From Kiritimatiellia bacterium (GTDB taxonomy: Bacteria > Verrucomicrobiota > Kiritimatiellia > SLAD01): 5,972 nucleotides of DNA. Of this stretch, positions 1 through 4,892 are shown piece by piece. A model generated the notes under the pieces. The model saw nothing but the letters and a program-made list of their open reading frames with translations, made no database searches and was not told where the DNA came from. The DNA is taken from contig SLLF01000168.1 in NCBI GenBank assembly GCA_007134175.1, forward strand, positions 1 through 5,972. The letters run 5' to 3'. The translations under genes and the position numbers were made by a program. Position 1 is the stretch's first letter; the number at the start of each line of letters is the position of its first letter.

Positions 1-25
1 CAACAAGGTGTACACCCCCGGACAC

Positions 26-70
26 AAAAAACCGCCTCCCGGATGATCAACCCCCATCCGCGAAGCGGTT
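26..70 (-). terminator. Terminator-like hairpin with T-run, reading left
   Basis: On the - strand, AACCGC (70-65) pairs with GCGGTT (35-30). Inside it, GGATG (59-55) pairs with CATCC (45-41), with an internal loop between the two stems and a 9-nt apical loop. The stem runs directly into a T-run (about 31-26), the layout of a rho-independent terminator for leftward transcription. A competing tight hairpin, CCGC-GAA-GCGG (+ strand, 58-68), uses part of the same bases. The + strand lacks a T-run after the stem. No leftward gene is visible upstream of it, so it would act on transcripts starting in the intI control region. A secondary-structure role for integron recombination is an alternative, but no R''/R' box pair flanks it. 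Confidence 0.4.
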
Positions 71-72
71 CA

Positions 73-79
73 GTTCAAC
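73..79 (-). other. Candidate attI recombination core (GTTRRRY-type heptamer)
   Basis: On the - strand, 79-73 reads GTTGAAC, which fits the integron core consensus GTTRRRY. It is the only complete match I find between 1 and 198 on either strand. It is oriented away from intI, as expected when attI lies upstream of a divergent integrase gene and cassettes join on the far side. It lies 119 bp before the intI ATG. A degenerate 7-mer has weak statistical weight, and I cannot identify the accessory direct repeats known from attI1, so this is a positional inference. Confidence 0.3.
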
Positions 80-82
80 ATG

Positions 83-105
83 TTAATATACGTCACGTTT
101 ATTAA
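83..105. promoter_or_regulatory. 23-bp near-perfect dyad, possible operator or recombinase-binding site
   Basis: The sequence is symmetric around C94: the outer arms are TTAATA (83-88) and TATTAA (100-105), and the inner arms are ACGT (90-93) and ACGT (95-98). Only the pair at 89/99 (T/T) breaks the symmetry, giving 10 matching pairs of 11. It sits in an AT-rich stretch between the candidate attI core and the putative intI promoter. The symmetry is seen directly; a role as operator for a dimeric regulator or as an integrase/accessory-protein site is inferred. I do not recognise the motif. Confidence 0.45.
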
Positions 106-147
106 GTGTACGAAATGTGGATTGCGTCATGTTTTTATTGAATTCAC

Positions 148-177
148 TTGTGTTTTAGCAAATACTTGACGTATAGT
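148..177 (+). promoter_or_regulatory. Putative sigma-70 promoter of intI
   Basis: A TTGTGT hexamer (148-153) lies 18 bp before a TATAGT hexamer (172-177). These are reasonable -35 and -10 matches in an AT-rich stretch and point toward intI. Transcription would start near 184, leaving a leader of about 15 nt before the ATG at 199. The alternative -35 TTGACG (166-171) has no acceptable -10 at the right spacing. If this promoter is right, the TTG at 148 cannot be the start codon. Confidence 0.4.
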
Positions 178-181
178 ACAG
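166..181 (+). promoter_or_regulatory. Degenerate LexA-like site over the intI -10 box
   Basis: The stretch 166-181 has the form TTGA-N8-ACAG. The proteobacterial LexA consensus is CTGT-N8-ACAG, so the right half is perfect and the left half matches at two of four positions, with an alternating A/T-rich centre. It overlaps the proposed -10 box (172-177), where a repressor would block polymerase. SOS control of intI by LexA is established for several integrons; here the weak left half makes it only a candidate. Confidence 0.22.
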
Positions 182-185
182 CAAT

Positions 186-191
186 AAAAGG
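186..191 (+). promoter_or_regulatory. Ribosome-binding site deciding the intI start
   Basis: AAAAGG at 186-191 lies 7 nt before the ATG at 199. No comparable purine-rich site precedes the upstream in-frame TTG at 148. This supports the ATG and a 486-residue protein. Confidence 0.5.
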
Positions 192-198
192 CAGCAAA

Positions 199-1659
199 AT
201 GCGTCAATATCAGCATGCGGTGGCTCCAAGAAACGATGCACCAAGGTGGCCGGAAGGTTATATTGAGATTCTGCGAGCGGCAGGTGCCCAGGAAAAGAAC
301 ATCCCCTATTGCCTTGGATGGGTGCGTGGCTTCTTTGCCTGTCACCCTGGTCGGCGCAGAAGGGATTTGGGGCGGAAGGAAATCGAGGCGTATTTGGCCG
401 AGTTGTGCAGACGCCCGAATATAACGAACTGGCAGATTGCGCAAGCGCGTAACGCGCTGGAGACGTATTACGAGCAATTCCGCGGAGTTGCGCTCGAGCC
501 ACGCGAGACATCCGAGGCCCCGCGACCAGCGAGCCCCGACACCGCTTCGCATACAAAGTTTTATTCATCATCTGGCCCCCACACCAAGCCATTCAGACAA
601 GGGAAAGGGTATGCTGAAGTCGACAACAGCGTCAAGCCCGATGTCTCTCCTGCTTTCAGGCAAGGGACGGGAGTGGTGGCTGGGGAAGAAAATCGCGTCG
701 ATCTGCAGGCCATGGAGGCGCGTATCCGTGAGCACTTGCGCGTCGGTCATTATGCCTACAGCACAGAACAGAGTTACCTGTCGTGGATTAAGCAGTACGT
801 GCGCTTTCACGGCAATCTCAAGCCCTCACGACTGGGGGCGGCTGAAATACGCGCCTTTTTGAAGCATCTGGCTGAAGAACGTCAGGTGGCGTCATCGACT
901 CAGAACCAGGCTTTGAACGCGGTGGTGTTTCTGTACCGGGAGGTGCTGAAGAAGGACGTGGGGGATTTTTCGGACTTTCAGCGGGCGCGGCGGGGATTCC
1001 GCTTGCCGGTGGTGGCGAGCAAGGCGGAAATCAAGGCGGTGCTAAGCCGTTTGGAGGGACGGGATCTGTTCATGGCCGGCTTGTTGTACGGCACGGGAAT
1101 GCGAATCAACGAGTTGCTGCGACTTCGGGTGCAGGACGTGGATTTCGAACATAAGCGCTTAATTGTGCGGTCCGGGAAGGGGGACAAGGACCGCTATGCA
1201 CCCTTCCCGATGAAGTACCAGAAGGAAATGAAGGACTGGCTCGACCTCCGTCGGCAGCAATATGAGTCCGACAAGGAAAGAAACTTGCACGAAGTGGAGG
1301 TGCCTTCGGCCCTGGCCAGGAAATATCCGAAGGCGCCGTATGAATGGAGATGGCAATATGTGTTCGCGGCGGACCACTTTTCAAAGGATCCGAGATCAGG
1401 GCACATCCGCCGCCATCACCTGGACAGCCAGTATTTGCAGCGAGCTGTCAGGCAAGCCGTCAGGGACGCCGGCTTGACGATACGGTTTACCCCGCATTGT
1501 TTTCGGCATAGCTTTGCGACTCACTTGCTTGAGGGAGGGCAGGACATCAGGACGGTCCAACAATTACTGGGCCACAGCCAAGTTGAAACGACCATGATTT
1601 ACACCCATGTATTGAATCGGGGTCCAATAGGCGTCGTCAGCCCGGTGGATACGCTGTAG
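199..1659 (+). CDS. intI: Integron integrase (IntI) with extra N-terminal core-binding domain
   Basis: Site-specific tyrosine recombinase that inserts and excises gene cassettes between attI and attC sites. All catalytic residues are visible: Arg302 (GTGMRINELLRLRV), Lys327 (SGKGDKDR), His433 and Arg436 (PHCFRHSFATHLL), His459 (LLGHS) and nucleophile Tyr468 (TTMIYTHV). The IntI-specific insertion that separates the family from phage integrases and XerCD is at about 369-411, with PSALARKYPKAPYEW and DPRSGHIRRHH. The C-terminus (GVVSPVDTL) also matches IntI proteins. Residues 172-486 form a complete standard IntI. Residues 27-97 resemble a second SAM-like core-binding domain (compare 182-252), followed by a Pro/Ser/Gly-rich linker (about 98-170). 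The start is the ATG with AAAAGG 7 nt upstream; an in-frame TTG at 148 is less likely. The reading frame is intact. The gene points away from the candidate attI, the usual integron layout. Confidence 0.93.
   Translation: MRQYQHAVAPRNDAPRWPEGYIEILRAAGAQEKNIPYCLGWVRGFFACHPGRRRRDLGRKEIEAYLAELCRRPNITNWQIAQARNALETYYEQFRGVALEPRETSEAPRPASPDTASHTKFYSSSGPHTKPFRQGKGYAEVDNSVKPDVSPAFRQGTGVVAGEENRVDLQAMEARIREHLRVGHYAYSTEQSYLSWIKQYVRFHGNLKPSRLGAAEIRAFLKHLAEERQVASSTQNQALNAVVFLYREVLKKDVGDFSDFQRARRGFRLPVVASKAEIKAVLSRLEGRDLFMAGLLYGTGMRINELLRLRVQDVDFEHKRLIVRSGKGDKDRYAPFPMKYQKEMKDWLDLRRQQYESDKERNLHEVEVPSALARKYPKAPYEWRWQYVFAADHFSKDPRSGHIRRHHLDSQYLQRAVRQAVRDAGLTIRFTPHCFRHSFATHLLEGGQDIRTVQQLLGHSQVETTMIYTHVLNRGPIGVVSPVDTL
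592..667 (+). repeat. Imperfect direct repeat in the intI linker (FRQGxG twice)
   Basis: TTCAGACAAGGGA (592-604) recurs as TTCAGGCAAGGGA (655-667, offset 63 nt, allowing for one base at the edge). It encodes FRQGKG (residues 132-137) and FRQGTG (153-158), exactly 21 codons apart. It lies in the low-complexity linker between the two core-binding domains of IntI and may record a short in-frame duplication that lengthened the linker. Confidence 0.45.
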
Positions 1660-1705
1660 ATCAAGAAAACGCCCATATGTACCCAAATCCTTAGCGAAGA
1701 TCGGT
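1660..1705. other. Convergent intergenic gap, no feature seen
   Basis: These 46 bp separate the stop codons of intI (+) and hemY (-). I find no stable hairpin followed by a T-run on either strand, no ORF and no integron core site. Transcription from either side may read into the opposing gene. Confidence 0.6.
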
Positions 1706-3130
1706 TTATCCAAGCCTTGGAATCGTTGCGGCGGGGTTTTTCCAAACGTTGGAATCGACGGCCGCAGCGGCGGCGCTGCGGCCGCTGCGAATGCAGTCGG
1801 GCAATCCGATGCCCTGATAACCACTGCCGGCCACGTGTAGTCCCGGTAAGTCGGCGACCGCCTGCATGACGGCGCGCATACGGGCAGGATGCCCGACATC
1901 ATACTGCGGATTGCCTTGTGGCCAGCGATGTACCTGTGTCCACAGCGGTGCGGATTCCACCCCCATCAAAGTGCGCAGCTCGTCGCGCGCAATGGCTACC
2001 AGCGCGGCATCATCCTGCTCCACCAACACTTCCTGTTCCCCGCCACCGATAAATACGCGCATTAACTGGTGGCCGGCCGGTGCGCGATCGGTAAACTTTA
2101 CCGAGCTCCAGGTGCAGGCCAAAATGCGTTGCCGCTCGGAGGCGGGAATAACGAAACCGTACCCGTCCAACGACTGGTTCAAGCCGGTCAGTGGTGCGCG
2201 GTACGCCAGCGAAAGGGTCGCGGTGGAGACATACCGTACACGCCGCATGAGCGATGCGGCGGCCGGGACCACCTCACCACAAAGCTGAGCGGTTTCATGC
2301 AGGGGACAAGCCAGTATGACGTGGTCATAGGCGTCCCCCACCCCGTCGCCCTCCAATCGAAACGTCCCGTCCCGGTGCGTGAGCCGGGTGATGGCGGTAT
2401 GGCAATGACACTGATCGCGCCACGGCGCGGACATTGTATCGACCAACTGCTGCATGCCGCCGCGCAAACTGACGAACATCGGGGGACGCCGGCCCGGCTG
2501 GCGCGCGGACTGACGCAGCCCGCGCTGCAAGCTGCCGTACTTGCGCTCCAAGGCGCGGAATTGCGGAAACGTGGCCATCATGCTTAGCCGCTGCGGGTCG
2601 GCCACGTAGATCCCCGCCATCAACGGACCGCCGATCTTGTCGGCGGCCTCGCGACCGAGCCGCCGGGTAATAAACGCGGCTACACTTTCGTCTGCCTCGT
2701 CGCGGCGCGGCGCCATCCACGGTTCCAGCGCCATTCGGCACTTGGCCCGCCACGAAAATAGAGGGGATTTGATGAAGGGCCACCATTGGGTCGGAACCGT
2801 AAGGCGGAAGCCGGTAGGCAAGGCGCACAAGCGGCCCTTGACGACTACATAGATTTTCTGTGCGCCCGGGTTGCAGGGTATCAATTCATCTTCCAATCCC
2901 AGCTCCCGGCACAATTCGAGGCCGGCCGGTTTCTGCGTCAGGAACGAGTCCGGCCCGCCCTCGACCGTAAAGCCGTCTTTTTGTGTCGTGACCACCTTGC
3001 CGCCCAGTTGCGGGGCGCGCTCATACAGGTGCCACGTAAACGCGCTATTTCCCGCACGTTGCAGCTGCCACAATTCATGGGCGGCCGCCAAACCGGCCAT
3101 GCCGCCGCCAATAATCGCGATCCGTTTCAT
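1706..3130 (-). CDS. hemY: HemY-type porphyrinogen oxidase (protoporphyrinogen/coproporphyrinogen oxidase)
   Basis: FAD-dependent, oxygen-using oxidase that removes six hydrogens from a porphyrinogen. With HemQ in the same operon, the likely substrate is coproporphyrinogen III (CgoX role), but the sequence alone does not exclude protoporphyrinogen IX. Of 474 residues, a normal length, the N-terminal dinucleotide fold shows GGGMAG (8-13), the ribose-binding acidic end of beta-2 at Glu37, and LGGKVVTT followed by VEGGPDSFL (56-64). The central PTGFRLTVPTQWWPF block is typical of the family. The C-terminal FAD motif is GSGYQGIGLPDCIRSG (435-450). An alanine run (453-457) and a 16-residue tail (459-474) follow, beyond the usual family end. 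The ATG overlaps the hemE stop (ATGA); no strong Shine-Dalgarno sequence is visible, so translation probably depends on coupling. It is the last gene of the operon. Confidence 0.9.
   Translation of the reverse strand: MKRIAIIGGGMAGLAAAHELWQLQRAGNSAFTWHLYERAPQLGGKVVTTQKDGFTVEGGPDSFLTQKPAGLELCRELGLEDELIPCNPGAQKIYVVVKGRLCALPTGFRLTVPTQWWPFIKSPLFSWRAKCRMALEPWMAPRRDEADESVAAFITRRLGREAADKIGGPLMAGIYVADPQRLSMMATFPQFRALERKYGSLQRGLRQSARQPGRRPPMFVSLRGGMQQLVDTMSAPWRDQCHCHTAITRLTHRDGTFRLEGDGVGDAYDHVILACPLHETAQLCGEVVPAAASLMRRVRYVSTATLSLAYRAPLTGLNQSLDGYGFVIPASERQRILACTWSSVKFTDRAPAGHQLMRVFIGGGEQEVLVEQDDAALVAIARDELRTLMGVESAPLWTQVHRWPQGNPQYDVGHPARMRAVMQAVADLPGLHVAGSGYQGIGLPDCIRSGRSAAAAAVDSNVWKNPAATIPRLG
1710..1757 (-). 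repeat. Imperfect 16-bp direct repeat at the 3' end of hemY
   Basis: The units at 1710-1725 (CCAAGCCTTGGAATCG) and 1742-1757 (CCAAACGTTGGAATCG) match at 14 of 16 positions, with starts 32 bp apart. Because 32 is not a multiple of three, they are read in different frames of the hemY C-terminal tail. The first contains the perfect palindrome CCAAG-C-CTTGG. The repeats lie between the FAD motif of hemY and its stop codon, next to the junction with intI. Confidence 0.55.
1759..1784. repeat. Perfect 11-bp inverted repeat with 4-nt loop inside hemY
   Basis: CGGCCGCAGCG (1759-1769) and CGCTGCGGCCG (1774-1784) are exact inverted copies around GCGG. The hairpin is very GC-rich and falls in the alanine-run codons of hemY. 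Neither strand has a T-run directly after it, so it is not a canonical terminator. It could slow polymerase or protect the 3' end of the hem mRNA. GCG/GCC-rich alanine codons can create such symmetry by chance. Confidence 0.5.
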
Positions 3131-4173
3131 GCCGGACGCCGGGTGACCCGATGAACATAGTCGACGAGCGCCGCCACGTTGTCCGGCGGCGTACGGGGCA
3201 GGACCCCATGTCCCAGATTAAAGATGTGGCCGGGCTTCGAGGCCGCCGCTAATACCTGATCAGCGTTGCGCTGCCACACCGTCGGTTCTGCGAACAGGCA
3301 GACCGGGTCGAGATTGCCCTGGATGGCCCGGTCATAGCCAATACATTCCCAGGCGCGCGCCAGATCAATACGCCAGTCCACGCCGATTACCGTTGCGCCG
3401 GTTTCACGGAATTGCGGCAGCAACCCGGCGGTATCGGTACCGAAATAGATAAACGGCACAGCGGGATGCGCGGCCCGCACAGCGGCGCAAATGGCCTGAA
3501 CGTGAGGCAGCACGTACGCGCGGAAATCAGGTGGGGACAGCATGCCTACCCAACTGTCAAAAAGCTGGACCGCCTGCGCCCCGGCTTCTATTTGTGCGCA
3601 TAGGTAACGGGTTACACCGTCGGCGAATCGTTTCATCAAGCGTTGCCAGGCGGCCGACTCCTGGTACATGAACGTCTTGGTGACGATAAAGTTGCGCGAG
3701 CTGGTGCCTTCAATGGCGTAGGCCGCCAGGGTAAACGGGGCCCCGGAAAATCCGATCAACGGGATACGCCCCTGAAGTTGCCGGACCACAAGCCGGATGG
3801 CCTCCAGCGTGAACGCTAACGATTCAGTTGGCTCAACCGGCCGCAACGCATCCACCGCCGCAGCGGTTCGGATCGGATTATGGAATACCGGCCCTGTTCC
3901 AGACACAAATTCCAACTCCAGCCCCATCGCCTCCGGCAGTGTGAGGATGTCGGCGAATATGATCCCGGCATCCAGGTCGAATGTATCGAGCGGCTGCAAG
4001 GTGACTTCGGCCGCCCGTTCAGGCGACTTAATCAGTTCGAGTATAGAATATCGTTCGCGCAAGGCGCGGTATTCGGCCATGTAGCGCCCGGCTTGGCGCA
4101 TCAGCCAGACCGGCGTGGCATCCACCGCTTCGCGGCGGCAGGCGCGCAGAAATCGCTGATTGGTTGCGGTCAT
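3127..4173 (-). CDS. hemE: Uroporphyrinogen decarboxylase
   Basis: Cytoplasmic cofactor-free enzyme that decarboxylates the four acetate side chains of uroporphyrinogen III to give coproporphyrinogen III, the last step shared by the protoporphyrin and coproporphyrin routes. At 348 residues it is full length for the family (about 340-360). The first signature, PVWLMRQAGRY (21-31), and the second, GFSGAPFTLAAYAIEG (141-156), are intact. The catalytic Asp is Asp75 in IIFADILTLPEAMG, the active-site Tyr is Tyr152, and the conserved His is His322 in FNLGHGVLP. The ATG has a strong Shine-Dalgarno (GGGGAGA, 4187-4181) 7 nt upstream and overlaps the hemQ stop as ATGA. Its TGA in turn overlaps the hemY ATG. 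No missing key residue or frameshift is seen. Confidence 0.97.
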   Translation of the reverse strand: MTATNQRFLRACRREAVDATPVWLMRQAGRYMAEYRALRERYSILELIKSPERAAEVTLQPLDTFDLDAGIIFADILTLPEAMGLELEFVSGTGPVFHNPIRTAAAVDALRPVEPTESLAFTLEAIRLVVRQLQGRIPLIGFSGAPFTLAAYAIEGTSSRNFIVTKTFMYQESAAWQRLMKRFADGVTRYLCAQIEAGAQAVQLFDSWVGMLSPPDFRAYVLPHVQAICAAVRAAHPAVPFIYFGTDTAGLLPQFRETGATVIGVDWRIDLARAWECIGYDRAIQGNLDPVCLFAEPTVWQRNADQVLAAASKPGHIFNLGHGVLPRTPPDNVAALVDYVHRVTRRPA

Positions 4174-4892
4174 TGATGGGTCTCCCCTACCTGGGACCAG
4201 CAGCGCTTGCCGACGAAAAACGGGCCGAGTTGTTGGATGAACGCTGCGGTTTGCCGGGTGCCGCGCATCGTTTGCACCATGCGTGAAAGGGCGTGCAGTT
4301 CCGGCCCCACCAAACCGACTACAAAGTCGTTGTCGTTACGGTCCAATCCGTGGCAGGCGAGGCGTATATCGCCGCCCCAGCCGGCGTCGTGGAACCCGGC
4401 GCCTAGCCGTCCGTGTTCGCCCAACATCGATTTCTTTTCCGTCGGCTCCAGTTGCTCGAACGCGCCGGTCCGACGCAAGGGGTACCAGATGGCCCACGGC
4501 CAATCCGGCCGGCAGAACCGCTCCACCGGCTTACGCAAGAGGACCTGTTCCAGATCCGTTTCGTAACCGATGGCGTAGGTCCGGCCGGTCATGGTCAAAT
4601 CAGATTGTCGATCGAGTCCGCTGAAGGGCGAAGCGCAATACCAAGCCGGCCATTCCTCGACGAAAAAGTCCGGTGAGGTATGCGCCAGCACCAGACCGAC
4701 CGCGGACGGATCATGCCAGTCGCGATATAGTGCGCCGGTCCACGGCGTCGTGGCCAACGCCTTGGTCAAGTCTGCTGTGGCAGTAGCGGAACGGAATACC
4801 TGGAGCTGCACGAAGAGGCGCCGATCCAGTTTCGTTGCCGACCCGTCCGCTGAGCGGCCAACCTCGTTCAGATCCCAGTGCTCCTGATTCAT
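4170..4892 (-). CDS. hemQ: HemQ/ChdC-family coproheme decarboxylase (chlorite-dismutase superfamily)
   Basis: The likely role is peroxide-dependent oxidative decarboxylation of coproheme III to heme b, the last step of the coproporphyrin-dependent pathway. From the ATG at 4892 it is 240 residues. Tyr137 in WYPLRR fits the catalytic Tyr of coproheme decarboxylases, and His160 in MLGEHGRLG, 23 residues later, fits the proximal heme ligand. The position 13 after His160, where chlorite dismutases carry a distal Arg, is Gly173, so a chlorite-degrading enzyme is unlikely; a small length difference leaves some alignment doubt (nearest Arg is Arg177). The C-terminal half (LDRNDNDFVVGL, GPFFVGKRC) fits the family. 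GGAG (4901-4898) lies 5 nt before the ATG, and the ATG overlaps the hemL stop (ATGA), which argues against the in-frame upstream start near 4976. Confidence 0.85.
   Translation of the reverse strand: MNQEHWDLNEVGRSADGSATKLDRRLFVQLQVFRSATATADLTKALATTPWTGALYRDWHDPSAVGLVLAHTSPDFFVEEWPAWYCASPFSGLDRQSDLTMTGRTYAIGYETDLEQVLLRKPVERFCRPDWPWAIWYPLRRTGAFEQLEPTEKKSMLGEHGRLGAGFHDAGWGGDIRLACHGLDRNDNDFVVGLVGPELHALSRMVQTMRGTRQTAAFIQQLGPFFVGKRCWSQVGETHQ
4181..4187 (-). promoter_or_regulatory. Strong Shine-Dalgarno for hemE inside hemQ
   Basis: On the - strand 4187-4181 reads GGGGAGA, 7 nt before the hemE ATG, within the last codons of hemQ. It fixes the hemE start and suggests hemE can initiate efficiently as well as by coupling from hemQ. 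The hemY start lacks an equivalent site. Confidence 0.6.

Noticed and set aside
7..16. Perfect 10-bp palindrome GGTGTACACC
   Set aside because: It is too short to interpret alone, at the window edge, with no second copy in the window.
9..72. Insertion-sequence or MITE ends (TGTAC...CCCCCGGACA against TGAACCGC...)
   Set aside because: The two ends match only loosely, no target-site duplication is visible, and no transposase is in the window.
1..79. A complete attC site built on the 30-70 hairpin
   Set aside because: The hairpin arms are not flanked by a RYYYAAC/GTTRRRY pair, so the required R''/R' boxes are missing. Only one core-like heptamer is present.
85..114. Leftward Pc-type promoter (TATATT at 90-85 with TTCGTA at 114-109, - strand)
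   Set aside because: The -35 match is poor, and the TATATT is part of the dyad, so the similarity may be incidental.
148..198. TTG at 148 as the intI start, adding 17 residues
   Set aside because: It overlaps the likely -35 box, has no Shine-Dalgarno, and the ATG at 199 has AAAAGG at proper spacing.
127..592. Two - strand ORFs of 141 and 145 aa opposite the 5' part of intI
   Set aside because: They lack recognisable domains, lie opposite a well-supported coding frame with clear family similarity, and are low-complexity Arg/Ser/Pro-rich translations typical of antisense frames.
1866..3154. Several + strand ORFs of 71-172 aa opposite hemY
   Set aside because: They are antisense shadows of a conserved FAD enzyme, with no family features of their own.
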